From: Alphaproteobacteria bacterium
GTDB lineage: Bacteria; Pseudomonadota; Alphaproteobacteria; Rhizobiales; Beijerinckiaceae
Assembly: GCA_016869435.1 (NCBI GenBank)
Contig: VGEB01000012.1
Coordinates: 1-46,116 of the forward strand
Reading direction: 5' to 3'
DNA length: 46,116 bases
Position 1 is the stretch's first letter; each line of letters opens with the position of its first letter. The position numbers were made by a program, and so were the translations under genes. Below the pieces are notes generated by a model. That model ran no database searches. It was not told the origin of the DNA and saw nothing but the letters and a program-made list of their open reading frames with translations. Positions 8,501 to 16,751 of the stretch are shown in pieces.

Positions 8501-9037
8501 GCGCGCGACCTGACCGAAGCGGTCGCCCGCTATCTCTTCAAGCTGATGGCGGCGAAGGATTATTACGAAGTCGCACGACTTTACACCGATGGCGCCTTCC
8601 GGCGCCAGCTCGCGGAGACCTTCGAGGGCGATCTGCGGCTCGAACTGCATCTCGCGCCGCCCATTCCCTTCCTCCAGCGCAAGACGGATTTCGGCGGCTC
8701 GCGCAAATTCACCTTCGGGCCCTGGATGTTCAAGGTGCTGCGCGTGCTCGCGAAGATGAAAAGCTTGCGCAACACTTGGTTCGATGTCGTTCGCTTCGAC
8801 CACGACCGCGCCGTCGAGCGAAAGCTGCTCGCGGACTATGAAGCGATGCTCGACGAGATTTCCGATTCGCTCACCAGGGAAAACCATGCAGGCGCCGTCG
8901 CTCTTGCGCGACTGCCCGAACACATTCGCGGCTTTGGCCACGTCAAGGCCCGCCATATCGCCGCCGTTGACGCTGAGCGCGAGCGGCTGATCGCCGAGTA
9001 CCGCCATCCGTCCGCGGTGAAACTCGCCGCCGAGTGA
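5522..9037 (+). CDS. Fused indolepyruvate ferredoxin oxidoreductase (IorA-IorB type)
   Basis: A 1171-residue cytoplasmic enzyme that joins both subunits of the 2-oxoacid:ferredoxin oxidoreductase family. Members convert aryl pyruvates such as indolepyruvate, with CoA and ferredoxin, to aryl-acetyl-CoA and CO2. Visible in order: an N-terminal pyrimidine-binding TPP region, CAGCPHS (near 445), the TPP signature GDGTYNHSG (near 506), iron-sulphur type cysteines CEGCGDC and CNKDFSCLEGFCPS (near 645-690), then the gamma-like domain beginning GLGGTGVV (near 735) and a C-terminal extension as in proteobacterial fused forms. Length fits that class. The ATG start has GGAG 8 nt upstream. cobK follows after 24 bp, so they may be co-transcribed. 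The true 2-oxoacid substrate is not certain. Confidence 0.9.
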   Translation: MAEIAAGDSKTGSAFAEASLSDRFDLHKSRVLITGTQAIVRLLLMQKEADRRAGLNTAGFVTGYRGSPLGGVDAQMHKSKALFDANDILYMPGLNEDLAATAIWGAQQAEMRGEGKYDGVFSLWYGKGPGVDRSGDAFRHVNLAGTSRFGGALALMGDDHTAESSTTAHQSDYHFVDVMIPILSPAGVQEILDYGLYGFALSRFAGVWVGLKLLKDTVESTASIDGSLDRMRPIAPTDFVMPPGGLNIRPGDPVLAQEERLQESKRDAMLAFIRANRLNRIITSGGRNPKIGVITVGKSYLDVRQAMDDLGLDEVKANDLGLRLYKIAAPWPIEPQGLRDFARGLDLIIVVEEKRSLIEVQLREELYAAPHQPLCIGKKDERGEWLFPVKGALDANDIAIAIGRRLLKYHSLEDLEARVRRLERLQDRRRTMTEVTVRVPHFCAGCPHSTSTHVPEGARAYTGIGCHYMAQWMDRSTEGYTHMGGEGANWIGEAPFSTRQHMFQNLGDGTYNHSGSLAIRFAVATNTNITFKILFNGVVAMTGGQKHEGELTVETVARQVAAEGVKKIALVTDEPGRYAPTIGWPPGLTIHHRNVLNEVQRELAETQGVTVLIYDQTCATEKRRLRKRGLMPDPDSRVIINELVCEGCGDCGTASNCVAVQPVETEFGRKRRIDQSACNKDFSCLEGFCPSFVTVHGGRMKKAPLPSKEDANGQPELPEPRIAEIGALPYGVLIAGLGGTGVVTVSAILGMAAHLEGKGVGVIDMAGLAQKGGAVYCHVKIGRTPTDVHAIRIAAGEADLMLGCDLVVAGAKQVLAAVEQGKTAVLVNCAQVFPGDIERNPDFVLPSEEIKQAIRRAGGPESTFIDTTALAQALLGDSIAANIFILGYAWQKGYLPLSDAAILRAIELNGESVPMNHSAFLWGRRAAHDLNSVLAVVESLRQPNRNRERSKTLEEIIERRAAFLVDYQDKAYAARYRARVEKIAKLESQRAPGARDLTEAVARYLFKLMAAKDYYEVARLYTDGAFRRQLAETFEGDLRLELHLAPPIPFLQRKTDFGGSRKFTFGPWMFKVLRVLAKMKSLRNTWFDVVRFDHDRAVERKLLADYEAMLDEISDSLTRENHAGAVALARLPEHIRGFGHVKARHIAAVDAERERLIAEYRHPSAVKLAAE

Positions 9038-9061
9038 GTCGTTCAAGAGTTGCGTGTCGTC

Positions 9062-9898
9062 ATGGAGCCGTCGTCATTGCGAGGAGGCGAAGCCGACGAA
9101 GCCATCCAGAGTTCGGGCCGCGATTCTGGATTTCTTCGCTCCGCTCGCAATGACGCCGCCACTTTCCGCCGGGCGCTCGTGCTCGGCGGCTCGACCGAAG
9201 CGCGCATTCTCGCGACGCGCATCGCCGCCGATCCGCATCTCGAAGGCGTCATTTCCCTCGCCGGGCGCACCAGCGCGCCGCTCGCGCATGATTTGCCGAC
9301 TCGCACAGGCGGCTTCGGCGGCGTTGAAGGTTTGACGCGCTATCTCGTCGACGAGCGCATCTCCCATGTCGTCGACGCGACGCATCCTTTCGCGGCGCGC
9401 ATTTCCGCGAATGCGCGCGCCGCCTGCGCCGCCGTCGGCGTGCCGCTGCTGGTTCTGACGCGCCCGCCATGGCTCCCGGCGCGGGGCGATCGCTGGATCG
9501 AAGTCTCTGACAACTTGGCGGCTGCGGGCGCGCTCGGCGACAATCCACGCCGTGTCTTTCTTGCGATTGGCCGTCAGGGCGTCGCTGATTTTCGTATCGC
9601 GCCGCAGCATGACTATGTGTTGCGTGTTATCGAACCGCCGAACGCAGACGACCTGCCGCCCTGCTGCGAAGTAATCTTTGGCCGTGGTCCCTTCGCCCTC
9701 GAAGATGAGATCGCGCTGATGCGCGACAAGCGCATCGAGATCATCGTCACCAAGAACAGCGGCGGCGCGCTCGCCTACGCCAAGATCGAGGCGGCGCGGA
9801 CGCTCGGGCTCGATGTGGTCATGATTGCGCGCCCGGCGAGCGGCGACGCCCCGACGACGCATGAGATCGACGCGGCGATGGCCTTCCTCGCGTCATGA
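9062..9898 (+). CDS. cobK: Precorrin-6A reductase CobK/CbiJ, with repeat-encoded N-terminus
   Basis: Cytoplasmic NAD(P)H-dependent enzyme of cobalamin ring synthesis. The Rossmann start [14 protein letters not shown] is followed by the typical [12 protein letters not shown] and IVTKNSGG motifs. The end overlaps cobQ by ATGA. The start is a problem: the conserved fold begins near 9167. The only start codon close to it is GTG at 9179, which would cut off the first beta-strand. The ATG at 9062 keeps the strand but makes the first about 32 codons come from a palindromic repeat (9072-9155). With 9062 the protein has 278 residues; with 9179 it has 239, nearer the usual CobK length. An AAGAG lies 12 nt before 9062, and no ribosome binding site is seen before 9179. 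Function is secure, start is not. Confidence 0.87.
   Translation: MEPSSLRGGEADEAIQSSGRDSGFLRSARNDAATFRRALVLGGSTEARILATRIAADPHLEGVISLAGRTSAPLAHDLPTRTGGFGGVEGLTRYLVDERISHVVDATHPFAARISANARAACAAVGVPLLVLTRPPWLPARGDRWIEVSDNLAAAGALGDNPRRVFLAIGRQGVADFRIAPQHDYVLRVIEPPNADDLPPCCEVIFGRGPFALEDEIALMRDKRIEIIVTKNSGGALAYAKIEAARTLGLDVVMIARPASGDAPTTHEIDAAMAFLAS
9072..9155. repeat. Palindromic interspersed repeat inside the cobK 5' end
   Basis: An 84-bp imperfect inverted repeat. It begins CGTCATTGCGAGGAGGCGAA and ends CGCTCCGCTCGCAATGACG. The outer 12 bases (CGTCATTGCGAG) are perfectly complementary and the inner arms are partly so. This sequence type, with 'CATTGCGAG...CTCGCAATG' ends, is a familiar dispersed palindrome in Hyphomicrobiales genomes. 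No transposase is present. It is read in frame with cobK without a stop. Confidence 0.75.
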
Positions 9899-11352
9899 GC
9901 CGCACGCTGATGATCCAGGGCACGGGCTCCGACGTCGGCAAATCGCTCCTTGTCGCCGGACTCGCGCGCGCATTCGCCAACCGCGGCGTCAGGGTCGCGC
10001 CCTTCAAGCCCCAGAACATGTCGAATAACGCCGCGGTGACCGTCGACGGTGGCGAGATCGGCCGCGCCCAGGCCTTGCAGGCGTGGGCTGCGCGGCTTAC
10101 GCCTCGCATCGACATGAATCCCGTGCTGCTCAAGCCGCAAGGCGCCTCCGGAGCCCAGATCATCGTGCAGGGTCGCGTCGTCGGCCAGGCCAAGGCGCGT
10201 GACTATCAGGATCTGAAACCGCGCCTGATGCAGCCTGTGCTCGAAAGCTATGCGCGGCTGAAGGCGGAAGCGGACATCGTCCTCGTCGAAGGCGCCGGCA
10301 GCGCCGCCGAAGTCAATTTGCGCAGAAACGACATCGCCAATATGGGCTTTGCCCGCGCAATCGACGCGCCGGTGGCGCTCGTCGGCGATATCGACCGCGG
10401 CGGCGTCATCGCGCAGCTTATCGGCTGCAAGGCCGCGCTCGATGATGACGACGCCGCGATGATCGAGGGCTTCATCGTCAACAAGTTTCGCGGCGACGCC
10501 GCGCTGTTCGACGATGGGTTGCGCTTCGTCGAAGAGTGGACGGGATGGCGATCGCTCGGGCTCGTGCCGTTTTTCGACGCCGCTTCGCGGCTTCCGGCCG
10601 AGGACGCCTTCGGGTTGCGCAAACAAAGCCATGATCGCGGCGATGGGGTAGTGGTCGCCGTTCCGCTATTGCCGCATATCGCCAATTTCGACGATCTCGA
10701 TCCGCTGAAGGCCGAGCCCGGCGTGCGCGTGATCTTTCTCAAAGACGGCGAGCCGCTGCCGCCGGAGACGCAATTGGTGGTGCTGCCGGGATCGAAGGCG
10801 ACGATCGCCGATCTTGCGGCGCTGCGCGGCAATGGTTGGGATATCGACATTCTCGCGCATGTGCGTCGCGGCGGCCGGGTCTTTGGCGTCTGCGGCGGCT
10901 ATCAGATGCTCGGTCGCGTCATTCGCGATCCGCTCGGCGTCGAGGGGGCCGCCGGCGTCGCACCGGGATTGGCTCTCCTCGACATTGAGACCGAGTTGAC
11001 CGGCGAAAAGACGCTTACGCCGGTCAGCGGCCATGCGCCGATTTTCGACGCGCCTTTTTGCGGCTATGAGATGCATGTCGGCGAGACCTGCGGCCGCGAT
11101 TGCGAGCGGCCGGCGTTGCAGCTTGCGGATGGGCGCATCGATGGCGCGATCTCGCGCGACGGTCTTGTCGCCGGCGTCTATGCCCATGGAATCTTCGCCG
11201 ATGATTCCCTGCGCGCATCGCTGTTGCGCGTGCTGGGCGCCCCGCCGTCGCCGCTGCGTTATGAGGAGACGATCGAAGAAACGCTCGATTCGCTTGCCGC
11301 GCATTGTGCGCGTCATATCGATCTCGATGCGCTGTGGGACATGGCGCGATGA
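9895..11352 (+). CDS. cobQ: Cobyric acid synthase CobQ/CbiP
   Basis: A 485-residue glutamine amidotransferase that amidates the b, d, e and g side chains of adenosyl-cobyrinic a,c-diamide, giving cobyric acid. The N-terminal ATP-dependent synthetase domain shows GTGSDVGKS (9-17), FKPQNMSNN and [12 protein letters not shown]. The C-terminal class-I glutaminase domain has the nucleophile Cys333 in [11 protein letters not shown] and His431 in GVYAHGIF. Length is standard. The gene overlaps cobK by 4 bp (ATGA) and the next gene by 4 bp (ATGA), so the block is translationally coupled. Confidence 0.96.
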   Translation: MSRTLMIQGTGSDVGKSLLVAGLARAFANRGVRVAPFKPQNMSNNAAVTVDGGEIGRAQALQAWAARLTPRIDMNPVLLKPQGASGAQIIVQGRVVGQAKARDYQDLKPRLMQPVLESYARLKAEADIVLVEGAGSAAEVNLRRNDIANMGFARAIDAPVALVGDIDRGGVIAQLIGCKAALDDDDAAMIEGFIVNKFRGDAALFDDGLRFVEEWTGWRSLGLVPFFDAASRLPAEDAFGLRKQSHDRGDGVVVAVPLLPHIANFDDLDPLKAEPGVRVIFLKDGEPLPPETQLVVLPGSKATIADLAALRGNGWDIDILAHVRRGGRVFGVCGGYQMLGRVIRDPLGVEGAAGVAPGLALLDIETELTGEKTLTPVSGHAPIFDAPFCGYEMHVGETCGRDCERPALQLADGRIDGAISRDGLVAGVYAHGIFADDSLRASLLRVLGAPPSPLRYEETIEETLDSLAAHCARHIDLDALWDMAR

Positions 11353-12377
11353 CGGCCCATTCTACAATCGGCGCGGCGCCGACCGTCGCGCATGGCGGAA
11401 GACTCGACGCGGCGCGCCGACTTTATCCCGACGCGCCGCAGCCGTGGATCGATCTGTCGACGGGAGTCAATCCGCGCGCCTATCCGTTGCCCCTGCTTGC
11501 TGACGAGGTTTTTGCGCGGCTTCCCGACGATGACGCTTTCGCTGCGCTCGAGAGCGCCGCGCGCCGCGACTATGGCGTTGCGGCGGGCGCCGACATCGTC
11601 GCGGGCGGCGGGGCGCAAGCTTTCATTCAGTTGCTGCCGCGCGTCTTTCCGGCGAAACGAGTCGCGGTTCTCGGGCTCACCTATGCGGAGCATGCCGCCT
11701 GCTGGGCCGCTTCGGGCGCGCAGGTCGATATTGCGGAAACTTTGGATGTGCTTGCGGACGCCGATGTCGCCGTGATCGTCAATCCCAATAATCCGGACGG
11801 ACGCTTCATCGAACCCGAGCAGATTTTGTCCACGGCGAGATTGATGGCCCGCCGCGACGGTCTGCTGATCGTCGATGAATCCTTTATGGACTTCACGCCG
11901 GAAAAGAGCGTGGCGCGTTTCGCCAATGACAACGCCCTTATCGTGCTGCGGTCCTTCGGAAAGGCCTATGGCCTGCCCGGCGTGCGGCTTGGTTTTGCGC
12001 TCTCTTCGCGTTCACGCGCGGCGAAGCTTCGCGCCGCGCTGGGGCCATGGGCCGTATCGGGACCGGCGCTCGTGATCGGCGCCTGCGCGCTCGCGGACGA
12101 GGCTTGGCGCGCCGGCGCCGCGCAAGACTGCGCGCGAGACGCAGCGCGCCTCGACGCGCTTCTGACGCAGGCAAGCTTTCAGCTTATTGGCGGAACGACG
12201 CTTTATCGACTGGCGGCGCATCCGCGCGCCGCTTGCTGGTTCGCGCATCTCGCGTCGCGCGGGGTGTTGACGCGCGCCTTCGCCGAAAAACCCGACTGGT
12301 TGCGGTTTGGCCTGCCGGGAAATGACGCCGCTTGGTCGCGGCTCGCCGAGGCGCTGGGGAAATTCGATGGCGGCTGA
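11349..12377 (+). CDS. cobD: L-threonine-O-3-phosphate decarboxylase (CobD/CobC)
   Basis: A 342-residue PLP-dependent aminotransferase-fold enzyme. It makes (R)-1-amino-2-propanol phosphate, the linker of the cobalamin nucleotide loop. It is called CobD in Salmonella and CobC in Pseudomonas denitrificans naming. Visible motifs are an N-terminal [10 protein letters not shown] with [13 protein letters not shown], then [15 protein letters not shown] and the PLP lysine Lys205 in [15 protein letters not shown]. The start ATG at 11349 overlaps the cobQ stop (ATGA). The longer frame from 11304 lies inside cobQ and is discarded. The end overlaps bluB by 11 bp. Confidence 0.92.
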   Translation: MTAHSTIGAAPTVAHGGRLDAARRLYPDAPQPWIDLSTGVNPRAYPLPLLADEVFARLPDDDAFAALESAARRDYGVAAGADIVAGGGAQAFIQLLPRVFPAKRVAVLGLTYAEHAACWAASGAQVDIAETLDVLADADVAVIVNPNNPDGRFIEPEQILSTARLMARRDGLLIVDESFMDFTPEKSVARFANDNALIVLRSFGKAYGLPGVRLGFALSSRSRAAKLRAALGPWAVSGPALVIGACALADEAWRAGAAQDCARDAARLDALLTQASFQLIGGTTLYRLAAHPRAACWFAHLASRGVLTRAFAEKPDWLRFGLPGNDAAWSRLAEALGKFDGG

Positions 12378-13089
12378 CGCGTCGAAGAGTCCGGAGGAGG
12401 AGGCGCTGGCGCCAGCCGAGGCTTTCAGCGAGGCCGAGCGGGCGGCCATCTACCGCGTCATCCACGCGCGCCGCGACGTTCGGGATGAATTCCTGCCCGA
12501 AGAGGTGCCGCGCGAGGTCCTGCTGCGAATACTCGACGCCGCGCACCATGCGCCGTCAGTCGGCTTCATGCAGCCATGGAACTTCATTGTTATCAAAGAT
12601 ATCGAGAAGCGGCGCGCCGCCCACGACGCCTTTCGACGCGCCTGCGAGGCCGAAGAACAGACATTGGAGCCGGAGCGACGTTCGCTCTACCGAAGCCTCA
12701 AGCTGCAAGGAATTCTGAAGGCGCCGCTCAATATTTGCGTCACCTGCGATCGCAGCCGCTTTGGCGCGACAGGGCTCGGGCGCACCCAGCAGCCTGACAC
12801 GGATATTCTGAGCACCGCCTGCGCCGTGCAAAATTTATGGCTTGCGGCGCGCGCCGAAGGCGTCGGCGTCGGGTGGGTGAGCATCGTCAAGGAAGTCGAC
12901 CTGCGACGTATTTTAAATATTCCCAACGAGATAGCGATCATCGCCTATCTCTGTGTCGGCTATGTCGCGAAGGCCTACACGTCGCCGGAACTCGAGGTCA
13001 AACGCTGGGCGTCGCGCCTTCCTTTGGAGAATCTGATTTTTGAGGACTGCTGGGGAGAACTGGCCGCTCCACAAACCCGCCTTAAATAG
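12367..13089 (+). CDS. bluB: 5,6-dimethylbenzimidazole synthase BluB
   Basis: A 240-residue nitroreductase-fold flavoenzyme. It breaks down reduced FMN with oxygen to form 5,6-dimethylbenzimidazole, the lower ligand of cobalamin. BluB features are ARRDVRDEFLPEEV, HHAPSVGFMQPWNFI, the region GLGRTQQPDTDILS, and VGVGWVSIVKE before LCVGYVAK. The ATG at 12367 overlaps the cobD stop. A frame opening at 12307 lies inside cobD and is not used. Presence of this gene indicates aerobic synthesis of the DMB lower ligand. The preceding enzymes show that only part of the pathway is encoded in this window. Confidence 0.93.
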   Translation: MAADASKSPEEEALAPAEAFSEAERAAIYRVIHARRDVRDEFLPEEVPREVLLRILDAAHHAPSVGFMQPWNFIVIKDIEKRRAAHDAFRRACEAEEQTLEPERRSLYRSLKLQGILKAPLNICVTCDRSRFGATGLGRTQQPDTDILSTACAVQNLWLAARAEGVGVGWVSIVKEVDLRRILNIPNEIAIIAYLCVGYVAKAYTSPELEVKRWASRLPLENLIFEDCWGELAAPQTRLK

Positions 13090-13236
13090 GTGAAAGGCTG
13101 AGCCCAGCTTTCCTGTGGACTACTGCAATCAACCTGTTAGCGAAGCTGGTTTTTTCAGCGTAACGCGTGGAAGGTTGGAGCATCACGAACCGCCGGATAG
13201 TCGAAGCTCCAATTCGGGGGCGTCGGAGATGCGAAC

Positions 13237-13524
13237 ATGGCGCCGGTAAATTTGGAACAGCTGCTCGAAAAAGCCTTTCCCCTCGCCAACAACACCATCT
13301 TGACCGTCACGGAAGTGCCAGACTGCGAAGAGCAGCTCTTGAAATTGTTCGAACGCGCCATGTTGCGCGGCTTCGACAGTCACGCACGGCTTACGCAAAT
13401 TCAGTTGCCGATGGAGCGCTTTCCCGATCTCGATTCGAAATACTGGCATATTCCGATCGAGGATTGCGGGGCCGCTCAGGTGCTGCGCTTCTTCTTCGAG
13501 ACGCCGCAAACATCAGCGCATTAG
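13237..13524 (+). CDS. Small protein of unknown function
   Basis: A 95-residue soluble-looking protein with no signal peptide or membrane helix. I do not recognise a domain. It contains two cysteines (PDCEEQ and EDCGAA), a stretch LLKLFERAMLRGFD, and a C-terminal LRFFFETPQ. The ATG is preceded by GGAG with an 8-nt spacer, which supports that it is translated. It lies 147 bp after bluB on the same strand, so a functional link to cobalamin is possible but unsupported. The TAG stop falls inside a palindromic repeat, so the natural C-terminus may have been set by that insertion. Confidence 0.6.
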   Translation: MAPVNLEQLLEKAFPLANNTILTVTEVPDCEEQLLKLFERAMLRGFDSHARLTQIQLPMERFPDLDSKYWHIPIEDCGAAQVLRFFFETPQTSAH

Positions 13525-13574
13525 ATCGCGCTGCATTTGGGCGCAATCGTTCAAATGCAGATGATTTGATCTAA
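13521..13574. repeat. Palindromic repeat overlapping the stop of the small gene
   Basis: Outer arms TTAGATC (13521-13527) and GATCTAA (13568-13574) are exact reverse complements. Inner arms CTGCATTTG (13531-13539) and CAAATGCAG (13552-13560) are also exact, with a 12-nt loop. The organisation resembles short palindromic repeats scattered in alphaproteobacterial genomes. It supplies the TAG stop of the upstream gene and could act as a transcript-end hairpin. Confidence 0.65.
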
Positions 13575-13596
13575 TCTAAAGCTCAGAGCGTGCTTG

Positions 13597-13625
13597 CGCG
13601 AAAAGCCGGCGTCGACGTTTTCGCG
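13597..13625. repeat. Hairpin between convergent genes
   Basis: CGCGAAAA (13597-13604) and TTTTCGCG (13618-13625) are perfect complements around a 13-nt loop. Together with the repeat just before it, this could form a composite element. It lies 15 bp from the end of the minus-strand RND gene and could serve as a bidirectional terminator. No long T-run follows the stem. Confidence 0.5.
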
Positions 13626-13640
13626 GGCCGCGCCTTAATC

Positions 13641-16600
13641 TCAAGCGCCATGAGCCTTAAGCGGCGAGATGCGCTCCTGCGCCGGCGCCGCCGGCTTTTT
13701 GCGGCGAAGCTTGCTCATCAATAGATAGATTACCGGCGTCGTGTAGAGCGTCAGCGCCTGGCTGAGCAGCAATCCGCCGACGATGGTGATGCCGAGCGGC
13801 CGCCGAAGTTCGGCGCCGATCCCGCTCGCGAAGGCCAGCGGCAGCGCGCCGAAAATCGCCGCAAGCGTCGTCATCAGAATGGGGCGGAATCGTTCGCGCG
13901 CCGCTTCGAGCGCGGCGTCACGCACGGACATGCCGCCTTCTCTCTCGGCCTGCAAGGCGAAGTCGACCAGCATGATGCCGTTCTTCTTGACGATGCCGAT
14001 CAGCAGCAAAATGCCGATAAAGGCGATAATGGTGAATTCGACGCCGAACAGTTCGAGCGACAGCAGCGCGCCGAGACCGGCGGAAGGCAGCGTTGAGATG
14101 ATCGTGATCGGATGGATGAGGCTTTCGTAAAGAATGCCGAGAATGATGTAGACCGAGAGCAGCGCGGCGAGGATCAGCCCCGCCATCCCGGCCGCGACCT
14201 TGCGGAAATCCGCAACGTCGCCGGCAAATTCCGCGCGAAGGCCGCCCGGCGGATTGAGTTCCGCGATCGCCTTTTCGATCGCCGCGACGGTCGCGTCGAG
14301 ACTGTAGCCTGGCGCGACATTGTAGGAGATGGTCGTCGCTGGCACGACGCCCTGATGATTGACGACGAGAGGCATCGAGCTGCGCTCGATATGCGCGAGC
14401 GCGGTCAACGGAATCTGTTCGCCGGTCGTTGACGTTACGTAGATTCCGGCAAGGTCGCGAATGTCTCGTTGCCGTTCGGGCGGCGTTTCGTAGATCACGC
14501 GATATTGATTGCGCTGAGTATAGATGATCGCGTCCTGCCGCTGCCCGAACGCGCTATTCAGCGCCGCGTCGATAGCGGCGATCTGCACATTCATGCGGGA
14601 GGCGGCGTTGCGATCGATGACGACCTTCGCGCGAAGGCCGCCCCGTTCCTGATCGGAGGTCACGTCGACGAGTTCCGGCGCCTGCTTCAGGCGCGCCAAA
14701 ACTTTGTCGCGCCACGCTTCGAGGATTTCTATCGACGGGCTCGACAGCGTGAACTGATATTGCGCCTTGCTCAGCCGCCCGCCCGATCGCAAGTCCTGGG
14801 AGGGCACCATATAGACGGCCAGGCCGGGAATTTTCGCGAACTGGCCGCGCAGGCGCGCGATCACCTCCTTGCTTGACGCCCGCCGCTCGGCCGCCGGCTT
14901 CAAAGCGACGAACAGCCGGCCCTGATTCATGGAGGCGGTCAAGTTTGTGGCGCCGATGAACGAGCCGACATGGACCACATCCGGATCGGCGAGCAGCGTT
15001 TCAGACGCAAGCCTTTGCAGCCTTACCATCTCGGTGAAAGATACGTCGCCCGACGCCTCGGTCGTTCCGTTGATCAGGCCGATGTCGTCTTGGGGCAGGG
15101 TGCCCTTGGGGATCGTCTCGTAGAGACGCACGGTCCAAGCGATCGAGACGACCACGACAATAAGCGTGGCCCACGGATGATCGATCACCGGCCGCAAACT
15201 GCGCGCATAGAAATCGACGACCTTGTCGAGGCCGCCTTCGACGATCCGATCGAAGCGCGATGGCGGCCTCTCCCGCGGCGCGGGCAAGCGCGCGCAGATC
15301 ATCGGCGTCACCGTTAGGGAGATGACCGTTGAAATCGCAATAGCGAACGTCAGCGTCCAGGCGAATTCCTGCAGCAGACGCCCCATTATGCCTTCCATGA
15401 AGAGGAGCGGAATGAATACGGCGATGAGCGACAGGCTGATTGAAAGGACGGTGAAGCCGATCTGCCTCGCGCCCACGAGGGCGGCTTCCAGGCGATTGAG
15501 ACCGCGCTCGACATTACTTTGGATATTTTCGATCATGACGATCGCGTCGTCGACGACGAAGCCAACCGAGACCGTCAACGCCATCAGCGACAGATTGTCG
15601 AGCGAGAAACCTGCGGCCCACATCGCCGCGCAGGTGCCGACCAGGGAGAGCGGGACGGTGACGCCGGCCGCTATGACCGGCGTCGCACGGCGCAGAAACA
15701 CATAAACGACGACCATCACGAGCACGATGGAGATCGCCAGCGTGCGCTGAATGTCATGAATGCTGGCGCGAATCGTCTGCGTGCGGTCGGCGAGCACATC
15801 AATCTTGATGCCGCTTGGGATCCATTCCTTTAGCCGCGGCAGCAACGCCTTAATCTGATCGACCGTTTCGATCACATTGGCGTTAGGCTGTTTGGCGACA
15901 ATAAGGAGCACGGCGGGCTTGCCGTTGAACCACCCAGCGGCGTTGCGGTTTTTTACGCCAAGCTCGACCTTGGCGACGTCGCCGAGCTTGACCACCGCGC
16001 CGTTGCGCGACGCGATGACGATATTGCGATAATCGTCGGGCGTCGAAAGCTGATCGGTCGTGGCGAGGGTGATTTCCCTGGCGTCTCCGGCGAGCGCGCC
16101 AACGGCGGAATGGGCGTTGGCGGCGCTGAGCGCATTGGCGACGGCGTCAACGCCGAGACCTATGGCGGCGAGCCGCGCGCTGTCGACCTGGACGCGAATC
16201 GCCGGCTGCTCGGCGCCGGCGAGGCGCGCCTCGGCGACGCCAGGAACCTGCGAAACGCGCTGAGCGATGACCGAGTCGGCGGCGTCGTAAATGGCGCTCG
16301 TCGGCAAGGTGTCGGAGGTCATCGCCAGCACGATCACCGGCATGCCCGACTGGCTCGCCTTGCGATAGTGCGGCATCGTCGGCAGATCGGCCGGCAGGTC
16401 GGTGAGCGCGGCGTTGAGCGCCGCCTGCACGTCGCGCGCGGCGGCGTCGATGTCCCGCGTGATATCGAACTGGGCGATGATCTGCGTCGAACCGAGCGAA
16501 TTCGCTGACGTCAATTCGTTCAGGCCGGAGATGGCCGACAGGCGACGTTCGAGCGGCGCCGCGACGGACGCCTCCATCGTCTGCGGATCAGCGCCGGGCC

Positions 16601-16751
16601 GCTGGGCGGAGATGCCGATGATCGGAAAATCGACCGACGGCAGGCTCGCGACGGGCAGGAAAAAATAAGCGACGGCGCCCACGAGAAACAGCGCGCCCGC
16701 AAGCAGCGTGGTCGCGACCGGCCGCTTGATGAAGGGCGCGGAGACGTTCAC
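13641..16751 (-). CDS. RND multidrug efflux pump subunit, MdtC-like
   Basis: A 1036-residue inner-membrane RND transporter of the HAE1/AcrB superfamily, driven by proton influx. It starts MNVSAPFIKRPVATTLL and carries the TM4 relay pair in VGFVVDDAIVMIENI, and the late motif GILLLIGIVKKNGIMLVDFA. Length and the two large periplasmic loops are normal. The GTG start overlaps the stop of the preceding pump gene (GTGA). Two consecutive non-identical pumps after one adaptor is the MdtABC arrangement, in which both subunits form a mixed trimer. It is last in a four-gene minus-strand operon. Substrates are unknown; MdtABC-type pumps handle bile salts, novobiocin and similar compounds. Confidence 0.93.
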   Translation of the reverse strand: MNVSAPFIKRPVATTLLAGALFLVGAVAYFFLPVASLPSVDFPIIGISAQRPGADPQTMEASVAAPLERRLSAISGLNELTSANSLGSTQIIAQFDITRDIDAAARDVQAALNAALTDLPADLPTMPHYRKASQSGMPVIVLAMTSDTLPTSAIYDAADSVIAQRVSQVPGVAEARLAGAEQPAIRVQVDSARLAAIGLGVDAVANALSAANAHSAVGALAGDAREITLATTDQLSTPDDYRNIVIASRNGAVVKLGDVAKVELGVKNRNAAGWFNGKPAVLLIVAKQPNANVIETVDQIKALLPRLKEWIPSGIKIDVLADRTQTIRASIHDIQRTLAISIVLVMVVVYVFLRRATPVIAAGVTVPLSLVGTCAAMWAAGFSLDNLSLMALTVSVGFVVDDAIVMIENIQSNVERGLNRLEAALVGARQIGFTVLSISLSLIAVFIPLLFMEGIMGRLLQEFAWTLTFAIAISTVISLTVTPMICARLPAPRERPPSRFDRIVEGGLDKVVDFYARSLRPVIDHPWATLIVVVVSIAWTVRLYETIPKGTLPQDDIGLINGTTEASGDVSFTEMVRLQRLASETLLADPDVVHVGSFIGATNLTASMNQGRLFVALKPAAERRASSKEVIARLRGQFAKIPGLAVYMVPSQDLRSGGRLSKAQYQFTLSSPSIEILEAWRDKVLARLKQAPELVDVTSDQERGGLRAKVVIDRNAASRMNVQIAAIDAALNSAFGQRQDAIIYTQRNQYRVIYETPPERQRDIRDLAGIYVTSTTGEQIPLTALAHIERSSMPLVVNHQGVVPATTISYNVAPGYSLDATVAAIEKAIAELNPPGGLRAEFAGDVADFRKVAAGMAGLILAALLSVYIILGILYESLIHPITIISTLPSAGLGALLSLELFGVEFTIIAFIGILLLIGIVKKNGIMLVDFALQAEREGGMSVRDAALEAARERFRPILMTTLAAIFGALPLAFASGIGAELRRPLGITIVGGLLLSQALTLYTTPVIYLLMSKLRRKKPAAPAQERISPLKAHGA

